Positions 6,958 through 15,059 of a stretch of DNA of 15,259 bases are shown piece by piece (the first letter of the stretch is position 1; each line of letters begins with the position of its first letter). The notes beneath the pieces were generated by a model. It did no database searches, was not told the origin of the DNA, and was given only the letters and a program-made list of their open reading frames with translations. The stretch lies in the NCBI GenBank assembly GCA_020047875.1, contig JAIFNE010000216.1, positions 1 through 15,259 on the forward strand. The letters run 5' to 3'. The position numbers and the translations under genes were made by a program. This stretch comes from Hydrogenophaga sp. Lineage in GTDB: Bacteria; Pseudomonadota; Gammaproteobacteria; Burkholderiales; Burkholderiaceae_C.

Positions 6958-8691
6958 ATGGCGTCAGTCGATACGGTGATTCAAGAAAGTGTTTCCATGG
7001 CCTTGCCAGGCCTGGGCCGCGCCTTGGTGTCCGCTGGAAAGCTTGGTCAGAAAGCCGCCGAAGATCTTTACAAAAAGGCCCAAGTCGGGCGCACAAGCTT
7101 CATCGCAGAGCTGACCGGCTCGGGTGCGGTTTCCGCCTACGACATGGCCCACACCATGGCGACCGCGTATGCGGCGCCCCTGCTTGATCTCGATGCGATC
7201 GACGTCGAGCGCCTGCCCAAAGGGCTACTGGACGGAAAGATCTGTTCGGACTACCGCATTGTCGTCCTGAGCAAGCGCAACAACCGCTTGATGGTGGCAA
7301 CCGCAGACCCTGCGGACCAGCAAGCGGCAGAAAAGATCAAGTTCGCCACCCAGATGGGGGTGGACTGGGTGATCGCGGAATATGACAAGCTCAACAAGCT
7401 GGTCGACGTCCAGAACACCAGCGCCAACGAGTCGATGGACAACATCATCGGCAACGACTTCGAGTTCGATGAGATGGCCACCGAGGCCATCACCACCGAC
7501 ACCGCCGACAAGGCGTCCGAGGTGGACGACGCCCCGGTGGTGAAATTTCTGCACAAGATGCTGATCGATGCGTTCAACATGCGCGCCTCGGATCTGCATT
7601 TTGAGCCCTATGAACACACCTACCGCGTGCGTTTCAGGATCGACGGCGAACTGCGCGAGATTGCCTCACCACCGATTGCCATCAAAGACAAGCTCGCCTC
7701 TCGCATCAAGGTGATCTCTCGCATGGACATCTCCGAGAAGCGTATTCCGCAAGACGGGCGCATGAAGCTGAAGGTGGGACCGGATCGGGTGATCGATTTC
7801 CGTGTCAGCTCTCTGCCCACGCTCTTTGGCGAAAAGATCGTGATCCGTATCCTGGACCCGAGCAGCGCCAAGGTTGGTATCGATGCGCTGGGTTACGAGC
7901 CGGAGGAAAAGGAGCGTTTGCTGGAGGCGATTTCGCGCCCCTACGGGATGGTGCTGGTCACCGGCCCTACCGGCTCGGGAAAAACGGTGTCGCTGTACAC
8001 CTGCCTGAACATCCTGAACAAGCCTGGCATCAACATCTCGACGGCCGAAGACCCGTCGGAGATCAACCTGCCAGGCGTGAACCAGGTGAACGTGAACGAG
8101 AAGGCGGGCCTCACCTTCGCTGCAGCCCTCAAGGCCTTCTTGCGGCAGGATCCCGACATCATCATGGTCGGTGAGATACGCGATCTGGAAACGGCAGACA
8201 TCTCGATCAAGGCAGCGCAGACCGGCCACATGGTGCTGTCCACCCTGCACACCAACGACGCGCCCACCACGCTGACCCGAATGATGAACATGGGGGTTCC
8301 CACGTTCAACATTGCCTCCAGTGTGATCCTGATCACCGCTCAGCGACTGGCACGCCGCCTCTGCGGCACTTGTAAGGCACCATTGGATGTCCCACGCAAG
8401 GCGTTGCTGGATGCTGGATTCAAGGTAGAAGAACTCGACGGTACTTGGACACCATACAAACCAGTGGGCTGTTCAGCGTGCAACAACGGCTACAAGGGGC
8501 GCGTTGGCATCTACCAGGTGATGCCGATTTCCGAAGAGATTCAGCGCATCATCCTGCGGGGAGGTAGCGCGCTTGATATTGCCAAGCAGGCCAGCGCTGA
8601 GGGCGTTCGTTCGCTGCGCGAGTCCGGGCTGCTCAAGGTCCGGCAGGGTTTGACATCGCTGGAAGAGGTGCTCAGCGTCACCAACGATTGA
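6958..8691 (+). CDS. pilB: type IV pilus assembly ATPase PilB
   Basis: PilB is the cytoplasmic hexameric motor that drives pilin polymerisation with PilC. The 577-residue protein has an N-terminal GSPII_E/MshEN domain (about 25-150), a linker rich in Asp/Glu (155-190), and the secretion ATPase core: Walker A GPTGSGKT (336-343), Asp box STAEDPSE (361-368), Walker B DPDIIMVGEIRD (398-409) and His box STLHTND (428-434). Four cysteines, CGTC (469-472) and CSAC (505-508), form the zinc site typical of PilB and distinguish it from the retraction ATPases PilT/PilU. The start ATG has GGAG only 2 bases upstream, an unusually short spacing; ATG at 6997 is an alternative, but the family N-terminus favours the longer one. 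It begins the pilBCD run. Confidence 0.97.
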   Translation: MASVDTVIQESVSMALPGLGRALVSAGKLGQKAAEDLYKKAQVGRTSFIAELTGSGAVSAYDMAHTMATAYAAPLLDLDAIDVERLPKGLLDGKICSDYRIVVLSKRNNRLMVATADPADQQAAEKIKFATQMGVDWVIAEYDKLNKLVDVQNTSANESMDNIIGNDFEFDEMATEAITTDTADKASEVDDAPVVKFLHKMLIDAFNMRASDLHFEPYEHTYRVRFRIDGELREIASPPIAIKDKLASRIKVISRMDISEKRIPQDGRMKLKVGPDRVIDFRVSSLPTLFGEKIVIRILDPSSAKVGIDALGYEPEEKERLLEAISRPYGMVLVTGPTGSGKTVSLYTCLNILNKPGINISTAEDPSEINLPGVNQVNVNEKAGLTFAAALKAFLRQDPDIIMVGEIRDLETADISIKAAQTGHMVLSTLHTNDAPTTLTRMMNMGVPTFNIASSVILITAQRLARRLCGTCKAPLDVPRKALLDAGFKVEELDGTWTPYKPVGCSACNNGYKGRVGIYQVMPISEEIQRIILRGGSALDIAKQASAEGVRSLRESGLLKVRQGLTSLEEVLSVTND

Positions 8692-8722
8692 CGCGCACCC
8701 GACCAAAGTATCCGAGGACACC

Positions 8723-9940
8723 ATGGCCACCGCTGCATCCAAAACCATCAAAGACTTTATTTTCGAATGGGAAGGCAAAGACCGGTCTGGCAAAACCGTT
8801 CGTGGTGAGACGCGAGCGATCGGGGAAAACCAGGTGCTTGCCGCGCTCCGTCGGCAAGGCATCATCCCTGGCAAGGTGAAAAAACGGCGCATGAGCTCGG
8901 GCAAGCGGATCAAGCCCAAGGACATCGCTATTTTCACTCGCCAGCTCGCCACCATGATGAAGGCGGGTGTGCCTCTGCTGCAGGCCTTCGACATCGTGGG
9001 CCGGGGCAATCCAAACCCCAGCGTCTCGAAGCTGCTCAATGACATCCGCTCCGACGTGGAGACCGGCACATCGCTGAGCGCCGCCTTCCGCAAGAACCCG
9101 CTGTACTTCGACAGCCTTTACTGCAATCTGGTCGAGGCCGGCGAGACGGCCGGTATCTTGGAAGAGTTGCTGGACCGGCTGGCTGTGTACATGGAGAAAA
9201 CCGAAGCGATCAAGTCGAAAATCAAGTCGGCGCTCATGTACCCGGTGTCCGTGATCATCGTGGCGTTTGTTGTGGTCGCGGTGATCATGATTTTTGTGAT
9301 CCCGTCGTTCAAGGAGGTGTTCAGCTCCTTCGGTGCCGACCTGCCGGGACCCACGCTTTTCGTGATCGCGATGAGCGAGTTTTTCACCGAGTACTGGTAT
9401 CTGATTTTCGGTGGCCTGGGCGGCGGTTTTTACTTCTTGATGCAGGCCTGGAAACGCAACGAGAAAGTACAACAGTTCATGGACCGGGTGATGCTCAAGA
9501 TGCCAATCTTCGGCGCCCTGGTCGAGAAATCTGTGGTCGCACGCTGGACTCGCACCCTCTCCACCATGTTCGCCGCGGGTGTTCCGCTGGTGGAAGCGCT
9601 GGACTCGGTGGGTGGCGCGTCAGGCAATTCGGTGTATGCGATTGCCACCGACAAAATCCAGCAGGAGGTGTCCACCGGCACCAGCCTGACCAACGCCATG
9701 ACAAACGCCAATCTGTTTCCATCCATGGTGCTGCAGATGTGCGCCATTGGTGAAGAGTCTGGCTCCATCGATCACATGCTGGGTAAGGCTGCCGACTTCT
9801 ACGAAGCCGAGGTGGACGACATGGTGGCCGGCCTGTCCAGCCTGATGGAGCCCATCATCATCGTGATCCTGGGCACCATCATCGGTGGCATTGTGGTGTC
9901 GATGTACCTGCCGATCTTCAAGCTGGGTCAGGTGGTCTGA
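8723..9940 (+). CDS. pilC: type IV pilus inner-membrane platform protein PilC
   Basis: PilC is the inner-membrane platform that couples the PilB motor to pilin extraction. The 405 residues hold two GSPII_F domains (about 70-195 and 270-395), each opening with the same motif: FTRQLATMMKAGVPLLQAF at 71-89 and WTRTLSTMFAAGVPLVEAL at 275-293. Hydrophobic segments at about 174-194, 223-243 and 376-396 are membrane spans. The N-terminal 60 residues (FEWEGKDRSGKTVRGE) are the usual soluble region. A GAGG site 5 bases before the ATG supports the start. It follows pilB by 31 bases, and its stop overlaps the pilD start by one base (TGATG), which implies coupled translation. Confidence 0.97.
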   Translation: MATAASKTIKDFIFEWEGKDRSGKTVRGETRAIGENQVLAALRRQGIIPGKVKKRRMSSGKRIKPKDIAIFTRQLATMMKAGVPLLQAFDIVGRGNPNPSVSKLLNDIRSDVETGTSLSAAFRKNPLYFDSLYCNLVEAGETAGILEELLDRLAVYMEKTEAIKSKIKSALMYPVSVIIVAFVVVAVIMIFVIPSFKEVFSSFGADLPGPTLFVIAMSEFFTEYWYLIFGGLGGGFYFLMQAWKRNEKVQQFMDRVMLKMPIFGALVEKSVVARWTRTLSTMFAAGVPLVEALDSVGGASGNSVYAIATDKIQQEVSTGTSLTNAMTNANLFPSMVLQMCAIGEESGSIDHMLGKAADFYEAEVDDMVAGLSSLMEPIIIVILGTIIGGIVVSMYLPIFKLGQVV

Positions 9941-10806
9941 TGCCGTTGCCAAGCGGTGTGGACGCAGCGCTGCTGGGTCTGCTGGGGTTGTTGGTGGGCA
10001 GCTTTCTGAATGTGGTGATCCACCGGCTGCCCAAAATGATGGATCTGCGCTGGGCAGCCGAGTGCGCCGAGTTTCAGGCGGCCTCTGGCTCGCCAGAGGC
10101 TGCTTCCACCCCGCTGGATCAGCCTCCCTTCAACTTGATGGTGCCTCGCTCGCGCTGCGCGCACTGCGGGCACGCCATCCGTTGGTTCGAGAACATCCCG
10201 GTACTGAGCTACCTTGCACTCCGGGGCGGATGCAGCGCCTGTGGCGCGCCGATTGGCCTGCGCTATCCCGCGGTGGAAGTGGTGAGCGCAGCATTGTTTG
10301 CCTGGTGCGGCTGGCACTGGGGCCTGGGTTGGGAAGCGCTGGCCTGGAGCGGGTTTTCTGCTGCCATTCTGGCCCTGGCCTGCATCGACTGGGACACCAC
10401 CCTGCTGCCCGATGACATCACCTTGCCCCTGCTCTGGGCAGGCTTGTGCGCCGCGGCCCTCGGGGTGATCGCCATACCGCTGCCGAGCGCGCTTTGGGGC
10501 GCAGTGGCGGGCTACCTGTCGCTGTGGCTGGTGTATTGGGCATTCAAGCTGGCGACCGGCAAGGAAGGCATGGGTTACGGCGACTTCAAACTCTTCGCCG
10601 CACTGGGCGCCTGGTTTGGCTGGGAAGCGCTGATCCCGATAATTTTGATGGCCTCGGTGATTGGTGCGGTGGTCGGTATCGGCATCAAGCTTCGGGGCTC
10701 GCTGCGGGAGGGTGGCTACGTACCCTTTGGGCCGTTTCTGGCCCTTGCCGGGCTGACCGCGATGATCTTTGGTCCCGCGTCGATTCTGGCGGCTATCGGG
10801 CTGTGA
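9940..10806 (+). CDS. pilD: prepilin peptidase / N-methyltransferase PilD
   Basis: PilD removes the leader of type IV prepilins and related pseudopilins at the inner membrane and methylates the new N-terminus. In the 288-residue, strongly hydrophobic protein, the N-terminal GSFLNVVIHRLP (20-31) is the family start, and the cytoplasmic loop has the two zinc-binding pairs CAHC (73-76) and CSAC (98-101) linked to the methyltransferase part. The catalytic aspartates are visible as D150 in IDWDTTLLPD and D215 in GYGDFK. About seven to eight membrane helices follow the usual pattern. Its ATG overlaps the pilC stop by one base. No prepilin gene lies in the window, so the substrates must be encoded elsewhere. 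Confidence 0.97.
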   Translation: MPLPSGVDAALLGLLGLLVGSFLNVVIHRLPKMMDLRWAAECAEFQAASGSPEAASTPLDQPPFNLMVPRSRCAHCGHAIRWFENIPVLSYLALRGGCSACGAPIGLRYPAVEVVSAALFAWCGWHWGLGWEALAWSGFSAAILALACIDWDTTLLPDDITLPLLWAGLCAAALGVIAIPLPSALWGAVAGYLSLWLVYWAFKLATGKEGMGYGDFKLFAALGAWFGWEALIPIILMASVIGAVVGIGIKLRGSLREGGYVPFGPFLALAGLTAMIFGPASILAAIGL

Positions 10807-10813
10807 GCGAGCG

Positions 10814-11419
10814 GTGACACACCGCCCTGCCCTGCATCTGGGCCTGACCGGCGGCATCGGCAGCGGCAAGAGCACCGTTGCGCGCATGCTGGAAGCGCAC
10901 GGCGCCACGGTGATTGATGCCGACGCCATCGCCCGCGCCTGCACCGCGCCCGGCGGGCGCGCCATACCAGCCATCAGCGAAACCTTCGGGGCCCCGTTCA
11001 TCACGGCACAGGGAGCGCTCGACCGCGAGCAGATGCGCGCACTGGTATTCGAACAGCCGTCGGCCCGCCAGACCTTGGAAGCCATCATCCACCCACTGGT
11101 GGGCGAGGAAATTCGCCGCCAGAGCGATGCCGCCACCACACGGTGCATCGTGTTCGACATTCCACTGCTGGTGGAATCCCCGCGCTGGCGACCGACGCTG
11201 GACCGGGTGCTGGTGGTCGACTGCCTGCCGAGCACACAGCGGGCGCGGGTTCAAGCGCGCAGCGGATGGAGCGACGAGACCACCGAGGCGGTCATTCGCA
11301 GCCAGGCTTCCCGCGCGCTGCGTCTGGCCGCGGCCGACGCATGCATCTTCAACGAGGGCCTGAGCCTGGCACAGTTGCGGGGTGTGGTGAGCCGGTTGGC
11401 CCACGCGTTCGGGCTATGA
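10814..11419 (+). CDS. coaE: dephospho-CoA kinase
   Basis: CoaE adds the 3'-phosphate to dephospho-CoA, the last step of coenzyme A synthesis. The 201-residue P-loop kinase begins LGLTGGIGSGKSTVA (Walker A at about 11-20) and has IDADAIAR, a lid segment around IIHPLVGEEIRR, and FDIPLLVE followed by VLVVDC, all usual for the family. I chose GTG at 10814, 7 bases after the pilD stop, because it places the P-loop at the normal distance from the N-terminus; an in-frame TTG at 10769 would lie inside pilD and add 15 unrelated residues. The Shine-Dalgarno is weak, so translation may depend on pilD. The gene is full length. Confidence 0.95.
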   Translation: MTHRPALHLGLTGGIGSGKSTVARMLEAHGATVIDADAIARACTAPGGRAIPAISETFGAPFITAQGALDREQMRALVFEQPSARQTLEAIIHPLVGEEIRRQSDAATTRCIVFDIPLLVESPRWRPTLDRVLVVDCLPSTQRARVQARSGWSDETTEAVIRSQASRALRLAAADACIFNEGLSLAQLRGVVSRLAHAFGL

Positions 11420-11462
11420 TGAAACACCTAGCCACCGTGTCCCCGTCAGCTCGCGCCAACCC

Positions 11463-12218
11463 GTGATCCTTTACGAATACCCGTTCAACGAACGCATCCG
11501 CACCTATCTTCGTCTTGAGCAGCTGTTTCGGCGTCTCAGCGAACTGATCTCGCGCAGCCATCCCCTGGACCACCACTACGCCATCCAGAACATTTTCGAG
11601 ATCATGGATGTGGCCTCTCGTGCCGACATGAAGTCCGACGTGCTGAAGGACATTGATCGTCAGAAGCTGCAGCTCAACAGCTACCGCGGCAATCCGGCCA
11701 TCTCCGAGCAGGCGCTCGACGAGGTCGTGGCCCAGCTCGACAATTGCTTCAGCCAACTCAGTCAGCTCACGGGCAAGACCGGTCAATCGCTCACCGAAAA
11801 CGACTGGCTGATGAGCATTCGCAGCCGCATCGGCATTCCCGGCGGTACCTGCGAGTTCGACCTGCCGGCCTACTTCGACTGGCAGCACCACGCCACCGAG
11901 AAGCGCCGAGGCGATCTGCAGCGTTGGGTGACGCCACTGGCGCCGCTGGCGCAATCCATTGCGCTGCTGCTGCAGATGCTGCGCGACTCGGGCTCTGCGC
12001 AAAAGGTGGTGGCACTGGGCGGGCAGTTTCAGCAGAACCTGCCACAGGGCCGTACCTTCCAGCTGCTGCGGCTGCGTATCGACCCGCGCCACGGCTGGAT
12101 TCCCGAGATCAGCGGCAACCGGTTGATGGTGTCGGTGCGGCTGATGCGTCAGGGTGAAGATGATCGCCTGCATCCAGCGCAGGAGGACGGCGCATTTGAG
12201 CTGACGCTGTGTGCCTGA
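11463..12218 (+). CDS. zapD: cell division protein ZapD
   Basis: ZapD (formerly YacF, DUF1342) is a cytoplasmic protein that crosslinks FtsZ filaments and stabilises the Z ring. The 251 residues show the family N-terminus ILYEYPFNERIRTYLRLE, an alpha-helical region to about 120 (NIFEIMDVASRADMKSDVLKDID), then the conserved GIPGGTCEFDLPAYFDW segment and a beta-rich C-terminal half. The start is GTG at 11463, which gives the standard N-terminus at residue 1; the nearby ATGs at 11416 and 11419 are out of frame. No good Shine-Dalgarno is seen. It lies 43 bases after coaE and just before yacG, the common coaE-zapD-yacG order of beta- and gammaproteobacteria. Confidence 0.95.
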   Translation: MILYEYPFNERIRTYLRLEQLFRRLSELISRSHPLDHHYAIQNIFEIMDVASRADMKSDVLKDIDRQKLQLNSYRGNPAISEQALDEVVAQLDNCFSQLSQLTGKTGQSLTENDWLMSIRSRIGIPGGTCEFDLPAYFDWQHHATEKRRGDLQRWVTPLAPLAQSIALLLQMLRDSGSAQKVVALGGQFQQNLPQGRTFQLLRLRIDPRHGWIPEISGNRLMVSVRLMRQGEDDRLHPAQEDGAFELTLCA

Positions 12219-12219
12219 G

Positions 12220-12432
12220 ATGGGGACGAACCCCGAACCAGCGCTCGCCGCGGTGAACAAAACCGTCCGCTGCCCCGCCTGCGGTGGGCCCAGCGTTTAT
12301 GCGGCAAGCAATCCCCAGCGTCCGTTTTGCAGCCCACGCTGCAGGCAGCACGATCTGGGCGCCTGGGCCAGCGAGGCCTTCAAGCTGCCCGAACAGCAAC
12401 CCGAAACCGACCCGCGGTTCGAAGGCAGCTGA
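12220..12432 (+). CDS. yacG: DNA gyrase inhibitor YacG (zinc-binding)
   Basis: YacG is a small zinc protein that binds GyrB and inhibits DNA gyrase. The 70-residue product carries the zinc ribbon CPACG ... FCSPRCRQHDLGAW, with C-x2-C and C-x3-C pairs 15 residues apart, and the following family sequence LGAWASEAF. The acidic, disordered tail (LPEQQPETDPRFEG) is common. The start is ATG at 12220, immediately after the zapD stop; GTG at 12211, overlapping the end of zapD, is an equal alternative adding three residues. Its stop is only 6 bases from the stop of the convergent mutT, with no hairpin between them. Confidence 0.92.
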   Translation: MGTNPEPALAAVNKTVRCPACGGPSVYAASNPQRPFCSPRCRQHDLGAWASEAFKLPEQQPETDPRFEGS

Positions 12433-12438
12433 TCCGCC

Positions 12439-12900
12439 TCAGGCGCTGGAGGCGCGCTCTTCCGCGAGCCAGGCCAGCACCGGCACGGTACCCGGCAACA
12501 CCGGCGTGCAGGCAACAGGCAGACTTTCCCAGCGATGGCTTTGCCCCTCGCGCATCTGCAAGACACCCGTCCAGGCAAAGACCTTGCAGAAGTGAAGACG
12601 CACCAACGCATGCGGGTAGTCGACCAACTCGTCTCGCCACACTTGCGCAGCGCCGATCGTGATGCCGATTTCTTCCTCAAGCTCGCGGCGCAAGGCCTGC
12701 TCCACCGATTCGCCCGCCTCCAGCTTGCCACCCGGAAACTCCCAGTAACCGGCATAAACCCTGCCCGGTGGGCGCGAGGTCAGCAAAAAAGCACCGGAAG
12801 CGTCGATCAGCACACCAACCGCCACGTCGATCACCGGGCGCGCGCCCTTGGTCTCGCGGGCCTGGTCTGCGTCCACCACCAGCAAAGCAGGCTGATTCAT
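12439..12900 (-). CDS. mutT: MutT-type Nudix hydrolase (8-oxo-dGTP diphosphatase)
   Basis: MutT hydrolyses 8-oxo-dGTP to the monophosphate and keeps oxidised guanine out of DNA. The 153 residues contain an intact Nudix box at 57-79 (GGKLEAGESVEQALRREL, then EEEIG), preceded by VAVGVLIDASGAFLLTSRP and YAGYWEFPGG, which match MutT rather than RppH. The C-terminal half (VRLHFCKVFAW, HRWES) also follows MutT. The ATG at 12900 directly abuts the stop of the upstream AAA+ ATPase gene (TGAATG), so the two are co-translated. The exact substrate is inferred from the family. In this window it is the only Nudix gene with a complete box. Confidence 0.9.
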   Translation of the reverse strand: MNQPALLVVDADQARETKGARPVIDVAVGVLIDASGAFLLTSRPPGRVYAGYWEFPGGKLEAGESVEQALRRELEEEIGITIGAAQVWRDELVDYPHALVRLHFCKVFAWTGVLQMREGQSHRWESLPVACTPVLPGTVPVLAWLAEERASSA

Positions 12901-13779
12901 TCAGCTGCGCGCCGCGTGCGTCCCCGCGAAATCGCGGGAGAATTGATAAGCCACACGACCACTGCGCGAACCGCGCTCCAGCGCCCAAACCAGCGCTTGC
13001 GGGCGCGCAGACTCGATGACAGCGGCGGGCAGACCGAAGGCACTGAGCCACTGGGCCACGATGGCGAGGTACTCGTCTTGGCTGAACGGATAAAAACTCA
13101 CCCAGAGACCAAACCGCTCGGAAAGAGAAATTTTTTCTTCCACCACCTCGCCTGGATGCACCTCACCGTCTGCGGTGTGGGTGTAGCTCAGGTTTTCTTT
13201 CATGTATTCGGGCAGCAGGTGGCGCCGGTTGCTGGTGGCGCAGATCAACACGTTGTCACCCGCCGCAGACACCGAGCCATCGAGCACCGACTTGAGCGCC
13301 TTGTAGCCCGACTCACCATCTTCGAAGCTCAGATCGTCACAAAACACCATGAAGCGCTCGGGCCGATCCGCCACCAGGTCAACGATGTCGGGCAGGTCCA
13401 CCAGATCGGCCTTGTCGACCTCGATCAGGCGCAGGCGCTGGGACGCGTACTCATGCAGGCAGGCCTTGACCAGCGAAGATTTCCCGGTGCCACGCGCGCC
13501 AGTCAACAAAACGTTGTTGGCAGGCAGGCCCTGCACAAACTGCAACATGTTTCGCTGAATTCGGGCCTTTTGATCATCGATCTCCTTCAGATCACTCAGC
13601 CGCATGGGTGCCACGTGGCGCACGGGCTCCAGCTGCCCATGGCCGCTGCTGCGCTTGCGGTAGCGAAACGCCACCGAGGCAGACCAGTCGGGCTCGCTCA
13701 GGGGGCGGGGCAGCACCGCCTCCAGGCGATCGATCAGCTGCTCGGCGCGACCGAGCAAGCGTTCCAGCACATCGCTCAT
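12901..13779 (-). CDS. DUF815-type AAA+ ATPase of unknown role
   Basis: This 292-residue protein is an AAA+ ATP-binding protein of the DUF815 group, conserved in proteobacteria but without an established function. Visible parts are an N-terminal helical region (DVLERLLGRAEQLIDRLEAV), Walker A GARGTGKS (94-101), Walker B FMVFCDDLSFE (143-153), a sensor-1-like ATSNRRHLLPEYM (181-193) and SERFGLWVSFYPFSQDEYL (220-238) near the C-terminal lid. No membrane segment, signal peptide or nuclease motif is seen. The ATG at 13779 overlaps the argJ stop by 4 bases (ATGA), which decides the start; a longer reading from 13833 would overlap argJ. It abuts mutT downstream. Its tight place between argJ and mutT gives no clear clue to its role. 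Confidence 0.88.
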   Translation of the reverse strand: MSDVLERLLGRAEQLIDRLEAVLPRPLSEPDWSASVAFRYRKRSSGHGQLEPVRHVAPMRLSDLKEIDDQKARIQRNMLQFVQGLPANNVLLTGARGTGKSSLVKACLHEYASQRLRLIEVDKADLVDLPDIVDLVADRPERFMVFCDDLSFEDGESGYKALKSVLDGSVSAAGDNVLICATSNRRHLLPEYMKENLSYTHTADGEVHPGEVVEEKISLSERFGLWVSFYPFSQDEYLAIVAQWLSAFGLPAAVIESARPQALVWALERGSRSGRVAYQFSRDFAGTHAARS

Positions 13780-15024
13780 GATCGGTAGTCGGCGTTGATG
13801 GTCACGTAGTCGTGGCTGAAGTCGCAGGTCCACACGGTCTCGGTGGCTGCTCCACGACCCAGACCGATACGCACCACAATCTCGGCCTGCTTCATCACGC
13901 GCTGCCCGTCTTCCTCGCGGTACTGCGGATGACGCCCACCGGCAGTGACCACATGCACATCGCCCAGGTGAAGCTCAATGCGGGTTGCGTCCAGATCGTC
14001 GATGCCCGCGTAGCCCACCGCAGCCAGGATGCGCCCGAGATTGGGGTCGCTGGCAAAAAACGCTGTTTTGACCAGCGGCGAATGCGCCACTGCATAGGCC
14101 ACCTTCAGACATTCAGCGGCATCGCCGCCGCCTTCCACCTGCACCGTGATGAACTTGGTGGCACCCTCGCCATCGCGAACGATCGCATGCGCCAGCCGCT
14201 GGGCCAGCGGGGTCAGCGCAGCGATCAGCGCCCGGCCATCCTCGCTGACCAGATCCTGCACCACCGGGTTGTTCGCACGCCCGGTGGCCGCGATGACAAA
14301 GGAGTCATTGGTGCTGGTGTCGCCATCGACCGTGACGCGGTTGAACGACACCTCAGCCAGGCGATGAGCCAGCTCGCTCATCAGGCGGGGAGCCACTGCA
14401 GCATCGGTGGCCATGAAGCCCAGCATGGTCGCCATGTTGGGCCGGATCATGCCAGCGCCCTTGGCGATACCAGTCGCCCAGACCGGGTGGCCACCCAGCG
14501 TGAAACCCACACTCGCGGCCTTGGGCAGGGTGTCGGTGGTCATGATGCCGGTGGCGGCATCCAGCCACCGGGTACCGCTGGCCACTGGCTCCGATGCAGC
14601 CGACTGGAACGCTTGGGGCAAACCGGCGAGTAGCCGATCCAGCGGCAGGGTTTCCATGATCACACCGGTTGAAAACGGCAGCACCTGACTGGGCTCAAGG
14701 CCCTGAGCCTGCGCCACGGCCAAACACGTCTGCCGCGCCGCCAACAGACCGGGCTCGCCCGTACCGGCATTGGCGTTGCCCGTGTTGATCACCAGCGCGC
14801 GCACCGCCGCACCCGAAGCCAGGTGCTCACGGCACACCTGCACCGGCGCCGCGGCGTAACGGTTGCGGGTGAACACGGCACCCACCGCGCTGCCCTCAGC
14901 GAGGAGAAAAACGGTGAGGTCTTTGCGGTTGACCTTGCGGATACCGGCCTCGGCAACCCCGATCTGTACACCCGCAATCGCATGCAGGTCGGCAGCCCAC
15001 GGGCGCGGCGAAAAGAACGGGCAT
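13776..15024 (-). pseudogene. argJ: ArgJ glutamate N-acetyltransferase, one-base frameshift near the start
   Basis: ArgJ transfers acetyl from N-acetylornithine to glutamate, recycling acetyl groups in arginine synthesis; the bifunctional form also makes N-acetylglutamate from acetyl-CoA. The expected start is ATG at 15024-15022 (MPVLFAAPV) with GGAG 6 bases upstream. After nine codons one extra G in the run at 14998-14996 breaks the frame; removing it gives AADLHAIAGVQIGVAEAGIRK and a continuous 415-residue ArgJ. Downstream all is intact: FTRNRYAAAPVQ, INTGNANAGTG, STGVIME, and KGAGMIRPNMATMLGF, where self-cleavage occurs before the Thr (about residue 199). Without a correction, only a product from GTG at 14885 would be made, lacking the first 46 residues of the alpha chain. 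It overlaps the ATPase gene by 4 bases. Confidence 0.93.
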
Positions 15025-15030
15025 GGGTGT

Positions 15031-15034
15031 CTCC
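15031..15034 (-). promoter_or_regulatory. Shine-Dalgarno of argJ
   Basis: GGAG on the minus strand (15034-15031), 6 bases before the ATG at 15024. It supports this ATG as the original argJ start although the frame breaks nine codons later. Confidence 0.6.
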
Positions 15035-15059
15035 GGGGTAAATCGGCAGAGGCGTGGGT

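Noticed and set aside
9928..11235. 435-codon minus-strand open frame across pilD and coaE
   Set aside because: It covers two well-recognised plus-strand genes and reads as repetitive Arg/Gln/Ala-rich sequence with no recognisable domain.
11349..12260. 303-codon minus-strand open frame opposite zapD
   Set aside because: zapD matches its family over its full length; the opposite frame shows no domain.
12535..13788. 417-codon plus-strand open frame opposite mutT and the AAA+ ATPase gene
   Set aside because: Antisense to two recognised genes with intact Walker and Nudix motifs; the translation is His/Gln/Arg-rich with no known family.
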